This document shows positions 8,056 to 17,625 of a stretch of DNA of 64,000 bases, piece after piece. A model generated the notes under the pieces. That model searched no databases. It saw nothing but the letters and a program-made list of their open reading frames with translations, and had not been told where the DNA came from. The translations under genes and the position numbers were made by a program. Origin of the DNA: Lewinellaceae bacterium (GTDB lineage: Bacteria > Bacteroidota > Bacteroidia > Chitinophagales > Saprospiraceae); assembly GCA_020636355.1 (NCBI GenBank), contig JACJYB010000019.1:1-64000 (forward strand), written 5' to 3'. Position 1 is the stretch's first letter. The number at the start of each line of letters is the position of its first letter.

Positions 8056-11034
8056 TTAAAAATTAGCGTCCAGACCAAAGGTTATCACCTTAGCGATCGG
8101 ATAGACGCCCTGGTCAATACCCACTGCGATGATTGAACTGGCATTGGTTATCTCAGGAGTATACCCGGAATATTTGGTCCAGGTTACCAGGTTGGTCCCG
8201 CTGGCATAGAACCGGATGGAACTGAATTTTATACGGGAGGTTACCTGATCGGGCAATGTATAACCAAATTGAATCGTCCTTAATCGCATGAAAGAGCCGT
8301 CTTCAACAAAGCGTTCTGAAAATTCGTAGTTATGCCCTCCATTGGTAACCCGGGGCTCGGAATCGGATGTCCCTTCCCCGGTCCACCGGTTGAGGTAAGA
8401 GGCTTCAAAGTTGTAGGTACCAAAACGGGCCATTTTCTTGGCATTAATGATCTTGTTGCCATATTGTCCGTTAAAATCCACAGCCAGGTCAAAGCCAGCA
8501 TAGCCGGCGCTCAGATTAAATCCATAGATGAGCGAAGGAATAGGGCTGCCTATGTAGGTCCGGTCGGCTGTAGTTATTACCCCATCGTTATTGGTGTCGA
8601 CAAACCGCAGGTCACCGGGTACTTCCGATCCCTGCACCGGATAGGACTCCAGATCAGACTGATTTTGGTACAGACCGTCCACCTTATAGCCATAAAATGC
8701 CCCGATAGGCAGACCTACGACGGTCCTGGTCCCTAATAATCCGCCAACTCCCAGGCCTCCGCCAAAAATCTCCTCCTGGCCTTCTCCAAGCGCAAGCACC
8801 TCATTGTTTACCGTCGACCCCAGAATCCCTATTTCATAATCAAATTTGCCTTTCGATTCACGCCAGGAGACATTGAAGTCAAGGCCCTGATTCCGGACTT
8901 TGGCGGCATTGATGACCGGGCTGGCATCGGCTCCGATGTATTCAGGGATCGGGACATTGACCAGAATGTCATTGGTGGTCCGCACGTAATAATCCAGGTT
9001 ACCTTGCAGGCGATTGTCCAAGAGACCAAATTCAAACCCGGCATTGGACTGTGTTGTCTCTTCCCACCGGATATCCGGGTTGGCAAGACTCACGATAGAG
9101 GCACCGTTCTGAATGGCTTCGTTTCGTCCGAATACAGCAATCAGGTTCGATGTTACCGTAGGTCTTCCAGCGTAGGCGCCAATTTTATCATTACCGATCT
9201 GGCCCCAGCTGGCGCGAAGTTTCAGACGGCTAAATAACGGGATGGAAGACATAAAGGGCTCATTGGTGATGTTCCAGCCCACGGCAAAAGACGGGAAATA
9301 ACCATAACGATTGTTTTTCCCAAAACGGGAGGAACCGTCAGCCCGGAAACTAGCTGTCAGCAAGTAGCGATCTTTAAAGGTGTAGTTGATCCGTCCCAGA
9401 TAAGACAGCATAGCCCACTCATAACTGGTATTGTAATTGGTCTGGCCATCGGTCTCACCGGCATTCAGGTAATAAAATTCCGGCGTGTCACCCGGAAAAT
9501 TGATCCGTGAGCCACCCAGGCTTTCAAAAACATATTCCTGTGCCGTAACACCACCCAGAACATTGAGCCGATGATTGGTCCATTCCCGGTAAAAACTCAT
9601 CGTGTTTTCCCACAACCAAGAATTGGAACGATCTGAATTGACGGACAAGCTACTTTGTTCATTGCGCTGCAGACTGGTTGGAGTTACCTCAAATACCGGT
9701 GTGTAACGCTTACTCCGCCCTTGCTGGATATCCAGCCCAAAATTGGATTTGAATGTGAAATATTTCAGCAATTTGGCTTCCAGATAGGTATTTCCCACTG
9801 TACGCAATCCATTGCCCTTGTTATAATTATAGAAAATAGATACTTCCGGGTTTCCGACTGGTATCCGGACGGTCGCATCGGCAAAATTACCCAGAGAGTC
9901 AAAAACCGGAATAATAGGTTCCGCTTGATAAGCCATTCCAATCACATTCGCTTCGTAATCGTTCTTACTGGCAATCAAGGAGATGTTGTGTCCCACTTTA
10001 ATGTTTTTCCGTAAGGAATATTCATTGTTGATCCGGACAGTAGTCCTTTGATACCTGGATCCCCGCACGATCCCTTCCTGGTCAAAATGGTTGACACTTA
10101 TATTGTAAAGCACATTATCGTTACCGCCATTGGCGCTGATCTGATAATTCTGAATAGGTGCGGTCTGAAATATGACATCCTGCCAATTGGTCCCAACTCC
10201 ATATTTTTCCGGATCGGCGAAAAGAGGTTTACGTCCTTCATTGGTTGCCACTTCGTTAGCAAGAGTAGCGAACTCCGTCCCATTGACCATATCAATCTGC
10301 CGCACCACCTGCTGGGAGGCATAATAGGAAGAGAAATTGAATCTGGCCTGGTGATTGGCACCCTGGTTGGTACTCACGATGACCACGCCATTTGCTCCTC
10401 GCGAACCGTAGATGGCCGTTGCAGATGCATCCTTCAACACTTCTATGGACGCAATGTCATTGGGATTCAGAAAAGAAATATCATCCAGCAGCATGCCATC
10501 TACCACGTAGAGCGGTGAGGCATCATTCAGGGTGCCCACCCCGCGGATACGAACCACCGCACCCTCTCCTGGTCGACCGGAAACCGGTGTCACCTGCACC
10601 CCAGCCACTTTACCTTGCAGGATCTGCTCGACGTTAGCACTAGGGACCCGTTTGACTTCATCCGACTTTATGGTGGATATGGCCCCCGTCAAATCACTTT
10701 TCTTCTGGGTACCATACCCGATCACCACGACTTCGTCAATCAATTCGACGTCCTCATCCAAAACAACGTCCAGCGTAGTCAACGCCCCTGGCACCAGTTC
10801 TTTTCCCTTAAAACCAGTATAAGTGAAAACGAGCACTGCTTTTTCATCTGGAACAGCAATGGAATAGGTGCCATCGATATCAGTTGCGGTTCCATTTCCT
10901 GTCCCCTTGATCAGGATGTTAACCCCGATCAGGGGCTCGCCTGTGGCACTGGTAACCGTCCCGGTAACTGTATGTTGCCCCCACAGAGCCCCCAAGCTGA
11001 ATAAAAAGCTTAGAATGGTACATAATGATTTCAT
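8056..11034 (-). CDS. SusC/RagA family TonB-dependent outer-membrane receptor (pair B)
   Basis: This is an intact 992-residue receptor. It has a signal peptide to about residue 19 and a carboxypeptidase-regulatory-like domain (20-95, TGEPLIGVNILIKGTGNGTATDIDG). A TonB/plug region (100-230) follows with IDEVVVIGYGTQKKSDLTGAIST and EVLKDASATAIYGSRGANGVV, then the beta-barrel to the C-terminal VITFGLDANF. It imports oligosaccharides across the outer membrane using TonB energy, gated by the SusD partner. It follows the GH3 gene by only 38 bases, so the GH144/GH3 enzymes and this transporter are probably one operon. Confidence 0.95.
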   Translation of the reverse strand: MKSLCTILSFLFSLGALWGQHTVTGTVTSATGEPLIGVNILIKGTGNGTATDIDGTYSIAVPDEKAVLVFTYTGFKGKELVPGALTTLDVVLDEDVELIDEVVVIGYGTQKKSDLTGAISTIKSDEVKRVPSANVEQILQGKVAGVQVTPVSGRPGEGAVVRIRGVGTLNDASPLYVVDGMLLDDISFLNPNDIASIEVLKDASATAIYGSRGANGVVIVSTNQGANHQARFNFSSYYASQQVVRQIDMVNGTEFATLANEVATNEGRKPLFADPEKYGVGTNWQDVIFQTAPIQNYQISANGGNDNVLYNISVNHFDQEGIVRGSRYQRTTVRINNEYSLRKNIKVGHNISLIASKNDYEANVIGMAYQAEPIIPVFDSLGNFADATVRIPVGNPEVSIFYNYNKGNGLRTVGNTYLEAKLLKYFTFKSNFGLDIQQGRSKRYTPVFEVTPTSLQRNEQSSLSVNSDRSNSWLWENTMSFYREWTNHRLNVLGGVTAQEYVFESLGGSRINFPGDTPEFYYLNAGETDGQTNYNTSYEWAMLSYLGRINYTFKDRYLLTASFRADGSSRFGKNNRYGYFPSFAVGWNITNEPFMSSIPLFSRLKLRASWGQIGNDKIGAYAGRPTVTSNLIAVFGRNEAIQNGASIVSLANPDIRWEETTQSNAGFEFGLLDNRLQGNLDYYVRTTNDILVNVPIPEYIGADASPVINAAKVRNQGLDFNVSWRESKGKFDYEIGILGSTVNNEVLALGEGQEEIFGGGLGVGGLLGTRTVVGLPIGAFYGYKVDGLYQNQSDLESYPVQGSEVPGDLRFVDTNNDGVITTADRTYIGSPIPSLIYGFNLSAGYAGFDLAVDFNGQYGNKIINAKKMARFGTYNFEASYLNRWTGEGTSDSEPRVTNGGHNYEFSERFVEDGSFMRLRTIQFGYTLPDQVTSRIKFSSIRFYASGTNLVTWTKYSGYTPEITNASSIIAVGIDQGVYPIAKVITFGLDANF

Positions 11035-11072
11035 TGATATAGGATTAATAGGCTATTAAAAGGTAAATGCAT

Positions 11073-13346
11073 TCACTTCAAGGTAAACTGTACGTAATCG
11101 GAAACTGCTGAGTTTTCGCCAAGAAAGACTCTGAAGTCACCCGGTTCAGCCCGGTAATTCATTTCTTGATCGTAAAAGCGAAGGTCGTCCGGCGTCAGTG
11201 TAAACTGAACATTGCTTGATTCACCCGGTTTAAGGGTGATTTGCTGGAATCCTTTCAGTTCTTTTATTGGTCGTGTAACACTTCCGACCAGGTCCCGTAC
11301 ATAGCATTGTACGGTCTCGGTCCCTTCCATCTTTCCGGTATTGGTCACCTCGATGGAAACCTGAACGGAACCTCCGGAGTGCAATTCAGGACTGGATAAC
11401 TGAGGCTTTCCGTAGGCGAAAGAAGTATAGCTAAGGCCAAAGCCAAACGGAAACTGCGGAGTATTCGGGATATCGAGATATTTACTCGTGTATTTGTTAT
11501 TCGGGTCCATAGGACGGCCGGTGTTCTTCATATTATAGAATATAGGCACCTGCCCAACGCTACGCGGGAAGGTGACGGTCAATCGCCCACTGGGATTATA
11601 GTCACCGAACAATACATCACTGATAGCAGGTCCTGCTTCGGTTCCGAGAAACCAAGCCTCCAAGATTGCATCGGCGTTATCCGCCAACCAGGGAATAGCC
11701 AAGGGCCTTCCATTCATCAATACGACAATGAGGGGCTTGCCCGTAGCTTTTAATTCGCGTGCAAGGTCTAACTGTGGTCCTGGGACTGTGATGTCTGAGC
11801 GCGAGGCGGCTTCACCACTCATATAGGCTTTTTCTCCAATGACCAGGACAACGGCATCAGACTTTTTAGCCAGATCAATCGCCGCTCCAAACCCGGAGCG
11901 ATCATCCTGATCAACTGGGCAGCCCATAGAATAATCCACCCGGTCACCGATTACATTTTTTATTCCTGTCAATAAGGTCGTCACATGCCTGGCTTCTCCG
12001 GCACCGGACCATGCCCCGATCATATCCAGCTGGCTATCTGCAAGCGGGCCGATAACAGCCAGTTTTCGGATGCCAATGGAGAGTGGAAGCGTCTGCTTTT
12101 CATTCTTCAAAAGCACGACGGACTTACGCGCAACTTCCCGGGCAGCTTGCCTGTTTTTGTCGGATAAAATTTCAGACTTTTCCCTTTGTTCATCGCTGTA
12201 GCGGTAGGGATCATCGAAGAGTCCAAGCATAAATTTGATGCGTAATATTCGGCGAACCGCTTCATCGATGGTTGCCTCCGAGACTTTACCTTCTTGGACA
12301 AGGTCAATAAGATGATTGTAATAAGCGGCACTCTGCATATCCATGTCCACGCCGGCATTAACCGCTTGTTCTGCAGCCTGTGTCTGATCTGCGGAATATC
12401 CATGATTAATCATCTCGTCGATGGAGGTATAGTCGGTGACTACAAAACCTGGAAAATTCCACTCTTTGCGCAGAACCTCGTCAAGCAGAAACCGGTTAGC
12501 GGTAGCAGGTACCCCATCCAATTCATTAAATGAAGTCATCACGGTACCACAGCCGGCATCTAAAGCCGCCTTAAAGGGAGGCAAATAGATTTCGCGCAAC
12601 ACACGCTCTGACAGATCAACGGTGGAATAATCCCTGCCTGCCTGGGCAGCGCCATAAGCGGCATAGTGCTTGACACAGGCAACCAGGGTATTAGTTGCCG
12701 CAAGGTCATTTCCCTGAAAACCCTTCACTCGTGCGGCAGCGATCTTGCTCCCCAGGTAGGTGTCTTCCCCTGCCCCCTCCATAACTCGTCCCCAGCGGGG
12801 ATCCCGGGCAATATCAACCATTGGTGCAAAAGTCCAATGAAGGCCGGCAGCGGCAGCTTCAGAAGCAGCGATCCTTGCCGAACGCTCCATGGCTGCAAGG
12901 TCCCAGCTGGAAGATTCACCGAGGGGGATTGGGAAAATGGTCTTGTAGCCGTGGATGACGTCGTAGCCAAATAGTAACGGGATGCCTAAACGGGTTTCCT
13001 CAACAGCAATCCGCTGGAGTTCCCGGTTATAAGCAGCAGTATGTGCGTTGAATATGGCTCCGACCTTTCCCTCCTTGATGTCAGCTTTGTAGGTTGCTCG
13101 CATAGTTGGGCCGGTAACATCCCAGTCACTTGTAAATAAAGTCATCTGACCAACTTTCTCTTCCAATGTCATCAGGTGTAACACGGAATCAACCCGGTCT
13201 TTTATTTTGTCTTCTACTTCATCTGGCTTTGCGGAGAAAAACTGTTTGTTCAATCCGGAAAAATTAATGCTCCAGACGATCGCCAAAAGCCCTAGTCCGT
13301 AGAGGTACTTACTAAATCTTTGTCTGGTAATCATTCGCTTTGACAT
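11073..13346 (-). CDS. Glycoside hydrolase family 3 beta-glucosidase (BglX-like)
   Basis: From ATG 13346 the protein has about 757 residues, with an N-terminal hydrophobic signal (KYLYGLGLLAIVWSINFSG). The GH3 N-terminal TIM barrel contains GYDVIHGYKTIFPIPL, PRWGRVMEGAGEDTYLG and the nucleophile region GFVVTDYTSIDEM, whose Asp is the expected nucleophile. The GH3 C-terminal sandwich (KSVVLLKNEKQTLPLS) and a terminal fibronectin-III-like domain follow. The longer frame to 13397 begins with TTG and is unlikely. It probably acts in the periplasm on oligoglucosides imported by SusCD. GH3 enzymes acting on beta-1,2-glucooligosaccharides are known from Bacteroidetes loci with GH144 enzymes, which supports that linkage here by inference only. 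Confidence 0.93.
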   Translation of the reverse strand: MSKRMITRQRFSKYLYGLGLLAIVWSINFSGLNKQFFSAKPDEVEDKIKDRVDSVLHLMTLEEKVGQMTLFTSDWDVTGPTMRATYKADIKEGKVGAIFNAHTAAYNRELQRIAVEETRLGIPLLFGYDVIHGYKTIFPIPLGESSSWDLAAMERSARIAASEAAAAGLHWTFAPMVDIARDPRWGRVMEGAGEDTYLGSKIAAARVKGFQGNDLAATNTLVACVKHYAAYGAAQAGRDYSTVDLSERVLREIYLPPFKAALDAGCGTVMTSFNELDGVPATANRFLLDEVLRKEWNFPGFVVTDYTSIDEMINHGYSADQTQAAEQAVNAGVDMDMQSAAYYNHLIDLVQEGKVSEATIDEAVRRILRIKFMLGLFDDPYRYSDEQREKSEILSDKNRQAAREVARKSVVLLKNEKQTLPLSIGIRKLAVIGPLADSQLDMIGAWSGAGEARHVTTLLTGIKNVIGDRVDYSMGCPVDQDDRSGFGAAIDLAKKSDAVVLVIGEKAYMSGEAASRSDITVPGPQLDLARELKATGKPLIVVLMNGRPLAIPWLADNADAILEAWFLGTEAGPAISDVLFGDYNPSGRLTVTFPRSVGQVPIFYNMKNTGRPMDPNNKYTSKYLDIPNTPQFPFGFGLSYTSFAYGKPQLSSPELHSGGSVQVSIEVTNTGKMEGTETVQCYVRDLVGSVTRPIKELKGFQQITLKPGESSNVQFTLTPDDLRFYDQEMNYRAEPGDFRVFLGENSAVSDYVQFTLK

Positions 13347-13407
13347 TCGCTTTAATTTTGGTTTGGACAACTGGAAAATTGTTCGATTAATGATCAAGCG
13401 TTTGTGT

Positions 13408-14793
13408 TCATTGATTCAATGGATGGTCCAGCCATCCGCCGGTAAATCCGGCCTTTCGTAATCCTTCCTGGATGTATGGATTTTTTTTCATGACGTTCCA
13501 TATCAACCCGGTCTCGTAATTCTGTATTTGTAGGGCTATAGGGCCCTGATCAATCCCCAGATAGTCTGGATCAAACCAGCCGTCTGGATGATCTTCCTGA
13601 TAAGTGGGATTGAAAGCGTCTTTAAATCCAAATGTATCGATCAGTTCGTGGTAATAATCATTCCACAGATGTTCAACCGTGGGTATGCAGACCTCCGGTG
13701 CAAACGGGATTGATCCACCGGCTGCGGTGGGAGCAATCGTCCCGTCATCATGAATTTGCCAGGCGCAAGCGCCGCGAGCCCAATAATCATGAAACCGAAT
13801 CGACTGACCTGCCCGGTCAACGGTCTTGTTAGCAGGTCCGTCACACGCCGTTAGTCCCCAATGCATACTGTCATAGCCTAAAAAAGCTCCTGGATTCTGA
13901 ATGCAATAGGCCCGGTTAGCCAATGTAGCCCGGCGGGAATTTTCAAAGTAGTCAATCCCCTTGCTACGCATGTATTCGTCCTGGATACCCCTGAAGTCAA
14001 TGAACATCTGGCTGTATTGATGCCCAAATAATGGGGCAAAATTGATGTGCTCAAAGCCCTGAAAATCCATCCAACGATAAGTCTCACACCAGGTATCCCA
14101 AACCTCTGGAGGAACCGGATGCGTAGGGGACCCGATCGCCATAATTAACAGGACCATGGCCTCATTATATCCTCTCCAATCACTTGCGATAAACCCTTTT
14201 TCCGGATGCCACCCCATGGATAGCCGCATGGAGTCATTGAGCATCCAATCCCATTCAACCCTTCGGTATAACGAATCGGCTAAACTCCGAATGTTCACCT
14301 CGGCTTCTTCCGGACCGTCGTAATAACTCATTGCGCTCAATATTCCGGCCATTAAAAGGCCGGTATCGATGCTGGACAGCTCTACCTGTTTAAACCGGGT
14401 GGCTTGATCAAGGGTCAGGAAGTGATAAAAGAAGCCTTTATAGCCACTTACGCCACTTTCCTGGGGTCCCTGGGGCATTGCCCAAAGTGCACGTAAAGTC
14501 ATTAAGGTCCTTTTCGCTCCATCTTCCCTAGAGATGTAACCGTTTTCAATTCCGGTCAGATAGGCACTCAAGCCAAATCCGGTAGCCGCAATGCTTGAAA
14601 ATGTCAGGGATGGATAGCGATCCGGGATCTGACCAAATTGGGGATCGGCCAACTCCCAGAAATAAAGGAATGTTCTTCTCTTCAACTCGTCCATACTGAA
14701 TGGCACGGATTGCATGCCAGTGGAGCCAGTAGGATTGGCACAGTAACTGACAATGAAACAGAGGAAGAAAACAACAAGGGCTTTCTTTATCAT
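13408..14793 (-). CDS. Glycoamylase-fold (GH144-like) glucanase lipoprotein
   Basis: This is a 461-residue lipoprotein (lipobox near FIVSYC, Cys18) made of one glycoamylase domain (Pfam Glycoamylase, the fold of GH144 endo-beta-1,2-glucanases). Family landmarks are RRTFLYFWELADPQFG (residues 39-54), SSIAATGFGLSAYLTGIENGYI, GWNEAM-like WRGYNEAMVLLIMAIGSPTHPVP, HWGLTACDGP and GTIAPTAAGGSIPFAPE. The lipid anchor suggests surface or periplasmic action. It lies ten bases from the GH3 frame and directly downstream of the five-module protein. Characterised GH144 members cut beta-1,2-glucan, but the family also contains untested members, so the substrate is inferred. Confidence 0.87.
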   Translation of the reverse strand: MIKKALVVFFLCFIVSYCANPTGSTGMQSVPFSMDELKRRTFLYFWELADPQFGQIPDRYPSLTFSSIAATGFGLSAYLTGIENGYISREDGAKRTLMTLRALWAMPQGPQESGVSGYKGFFYHFLTLDQATRFKQVELSSIDTGLLMAGILSAMSYYDGPEEAEVNIRSLADSLYRRVEWDWMLNDSMRLSMGWHPEKGFIASDWRGYNEAMVLLIMAIGSPTHPVPPEVWDTWCETYRWMDFQGFEHINFAPLFGHQYSQMFIDFRGIQDEYMRSKGIDYFENSRRATLANRAYCIQNPGAFLGYDSMHWGLTACDGPANKTVDRAGQSIRFHDYWARGACAWQIHDDGTIAPTAAGGSIPFAPEVCIPTVEHLWNDYYHELIDTFGFKDAFNPTYQEDHPDGWFDPDYLGIDQGPIALQIQNYETGLIWNVMKKNPYIQEGLRKAGFTGGWLDHPLNQ

Positions 14794-14861
14794 ACGTCTT
14801 CGCGTAACAAGAAAGTTATCTGCCGGCGTGAATGCCGGCAGATAACCTTTTGAAAATCAAG

Positions 14862-17594
14862 TTATTCTTTCACGAACTTGGCATTACCTTGCAGTCTGCC
14901 TGCTTTATCGTATGCCGTAAGTACGTAGACTCCTGCACGTAAGTCCGTAACATCAACACTCAATTCATAAGGAGAATTGGTTTGAATGACGCGTAAGGTT
15001 TGACCCAATAAATTATGGATCTCAAAACGTGAAGCTTCATTCGTATTGCTTATCAACAAGCTGTTGCGTACCGGATTCGGGGCGATTTGAATTGGCTTCA
15101 AGTCGTATACCCGGAAACTTGTAACGGCGCCACAGTCGGAAGAACCGATTGCAATGTCATCAAAGAAATAAGTTTTATTTTCCGAAGGAACATTGTTGAT
15201 ATCAAAGATCATGGTAATCCTGCCATAGAGGCCTCCTGGCGTGGTATTAGCCGAAAAGTCCCAGGTCAATTCCTGCCATTGATTTGGAGTGGTGTATTCA
15301 GCCGGAGTGTCACCAGAACTCATGGCTCCATTCTGAGCGCCTTCCATTTTCATAACTACCGTGGCTGCATGGTCCATCCATATTTTGGCACGAATGGTCA
15401 TGTTATCTGTCGGAAGCGTGTACAAAGCAGGGAAATCCGTATACATACCTGCCCAGGGTTGTCCGTCACTGGCCTCAACAGCTACGCCAACGCTATCGCT
15501 TGGATTGACGTCATCCGGTCCAGGATTCTGTACAATGGTGAAAGCTGTACCATCTAAGGAACCGTTTCCAAAATAAGTCCAGACACTAGGGCTAGCATCA
15601 GGTGTTTCAAAATTAGCCAAACAACCGGTGATCGGCTGACGTTTCCAAACCACGTCATCGATGTAATAGACATCTCCGGCTTCCGGATCCTGACCAGCAT
15701 TAAAGAAAATAGCCAGACGTGTATGATCTGTCCCAGTGGCTCCACTGAAATCGATGGAATATTTAACCCATGCATTGGTCGTTTCAACTGCACTCCAGAT
15801 TTCAACGGCCGATGCTGTTCCTCCTTCCAGTTTGAACAACAGGGGCACTGCTTTTGGTGACCAGATTTTAACTTCCAACTGATTGTAAATGGAAAGATCG
15901 ATTGCAGACCCGACATTGTAAACCAGTGCACTCCACTGATCTTGCGGATCGGTGTACTTACCAACTTTATCCAATGGATCGTTATTAATACCGGATGCAT
16001 CCGGGTTAACAACTACTTCCAGAGCATCGGAACCTCCGGTAATCTCTACGTTGCGTTGACAATCAAAATCGTCAAAAATGGTTGGATCCGGAACAACATC
16101 CGCACAGGGATCTACGGTTGATTCACCCTGCGTGATGTTATCAAAATACCAGGTATCGCTGCTTGCAAGGGCTTTGTCAAAAACAATCTCCAAGCGCTCA
16201 AAGTCAGTAATGGTCTGAAAATCAACGAAATTGAAACTTAGATCGACCCAGGCACCGGTTTCGGAAACGTCAGCATCTACTTCTTTCAATCCTTGTGAAG
16301 GACTGAACAATTTCATGGTAACCGATGTAGCACCTTCCGGAGCCAAAACCTGCATGTTTAACTGTGGATTAGAGCTCAGGTTAAAGTCAAGGGGAAGATC
16401 AGCCTGTAATCCTCCGAATTCGCTGCTACCCTTCGTGTAAGAACCCACATTGGCACTGGTGTTTAAGCCGGCATCGTCCGGGTTGGCGACAGCCCCATTG
16501 AAGGTACCGAATACATCTTCTGTTCCAAGGGACGACCAGGACAAACGTGGCCCGTCTTCAAAATCTTCAAGTGCTGCCGCAGCTGGCTTGGCAACCAGTT
16601 TGATGTCATCCAGGTAATAGATATCACCTGCTTCAACATTCACTCCAGCATTCAGGAAGAAGACAATGCGCTGTTGGTTGGCTGCTGCCTGATCGGAAAA
16701 GTCCATATTGATCTGAATCCACTGATTCAACTCATCCTCGGTAACCATGTAATCCTTCTCAATTGCTGCTGAAGTGCCACCTTCCAGTTTAAATTTGAAG
16801 ACGCCTGCTATGGTGGAATACAATTTTACCTGAATTTGATTCCGCTCAGCCAATGGCAGTGCACTTCCATTGTCAATGACTAAGGCATCCCATGCACCGG
16901 CACCATCGGTGTATTGACCTACTTTGGCGCTTGTATTGATACCCTCCGAAAATGGGTTGTCAACCGCCTTTATATTTTGGAATCCAATGCCATAAGTTGC
17001 GTTCCGCTGGCATTCGAAATCGTCCAGAATTTCCGGATCCGGGGTGGTACCGGAACACTCGTCGGCAGGCAATTGTGTCAAATTGTCAAATAGATAAGTA
17101 TCACTCGATTCGGCTACACCCGGATCAAAAAAGAGAATGATCTTGGTGAGGGTGGTCATGTTTGCGGCAGCACTAAAATCAAAGGAATACTCAATCCATC
17201 GATTGGTAACCGCAATGTTCTGTTTTTTCTCGATAGCCTGTCCGGTTCCTTCCAATTTCAAAATGAAACTGGTTGCTTTGGACGCAAAAACCTGTACGGT
17301 GAATTTATTCATAGTCGACAGGTCAAGGGTATCATCCAGAACGGCGATCAGTAAGCTGTAAGCTTTTCCTTCTACTTTGTCGTATGATCCAACCTCTGCA
17401 CTTTCGTTGATTAACAACGGGTCAAGGGTTGAATCTGCCAAGGCGGGATTGGCGACTACCTGAAGGGTGCTGTCACCAAAAGCTTGATTCCAGGGAAGTT
17501 TCATACCTCCCTCAAAATCCTCTAATACGACTTGAGTCATGCCCAATAAAGGGAGTAAACTCAGCCAAATAAGGGGGAATAAACGTCTTTTCAT
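14862..17594 (-). CDS. Secreted multi-module carbohydrate-binding-like protein with T9SS sorting domain
   Basis: Starting at ATG 17594 (signal peptide RRLFPLIWLSLLPLLGMTQ), the protein has about 910 residues. It consists of five repeats of roughly 150-170 residues with the look of beta-sandwich carbohydrate-binding modules. Each opens with a DFE or DFEC/DFDCQRN motif, has an FKLEGGT or LKLEGTG-like central strand and closes with YLFDN, YYLDD, WYFDN, YYIDD or YFFDD. A C-terminal T9SS type A domain follows (IQIAPNPVRNSLLISN onwards). Modules 2 and 4 share DDF(E/D)CQRN openings, so an ancestral two-module unit was probably duplicated. No catalytic domain is recognisable. Encoded between two GH144-like enzymes, it probably binds the target glucan outside the cell. 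Confidence 0.8.
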   Translation of the reverse strand: MKRRLFPLIWLSLLPLLGMTQVVLEDFEGGMKLPWNQAFGDSTLQVVANPALADSTLDPLLINESAEVGSYDKVEGKAYSLLIAVLDDTLDLSTMNKFTVQVFASKATSFILKLEGTGQAIEKKQNIAVTNRWIEYSFDFSAAANMTTLTKIILFFDPGVAESSDTYLFDNLTQLPADECSGTTPDPEILDDFECQRNATYGIGFQNIKAVDNPFSEGINTSAKVGQYTDGAGAWDALVIDNGSALPLAERNQIQVKLYSTIAGVFKFKLEGGTSAAIEKDYMVTEDELNQWIQINMDFSDQAAANQQRIVFFLNAGVNVEAGDIYYLDDIKLVAKPAAAALEDFEDGPRLSWSSLGTEDVFGTFNGAVANPDDAGLNTSANVGSYTKGSSEFGGLQADLPLDFNLSSNPQLNMQVLAPEGATSVTMKLFSPSQGLKEVDADVSETGAWVDLSFNFVDFQTITDFERLEIVFDKALASSDTWYFDNITQGESTVDPCADVVPDPTIFDDFDCQRNVEITGGSDALEVVVNPDASGINNDPLDKVGKYTDPQDQWSALVYNVGSAIDLSIYNQLEVKIWSPKAVPLLFKLEGGTASAVEIWSAVETTNAWVKYSIDFSGATGTDHTRLAIFFNAGQDPEAGDVYYIDDVVWKRQPITGCLANFETPDASPSVWTYFGNGSLDGTAFTIVQNPGPDDVNPSDSVGVAVEASDGQPWAGMYTDFPALYTLPTDNMTIRAKIWMDHAATVVMKMEGAQNGAMSSGDTPAEYTTPNQWQELTWDFSANTTPGGLYGRITMIFDINNVPSENKTYFFDDIAIGSSDCGAVTSFRVYDLKPIQIAPNPVRNSLLISNTNEASRFEIHNLLGQTLRVIQTNSPYELSVDVTDLRAGVYVLTAYDKAGRLQGNAKFVKE

Positions 17595-17625
17595 AATAAT
17601 ATCCTGGTTTTTAAGTGAACATAAT

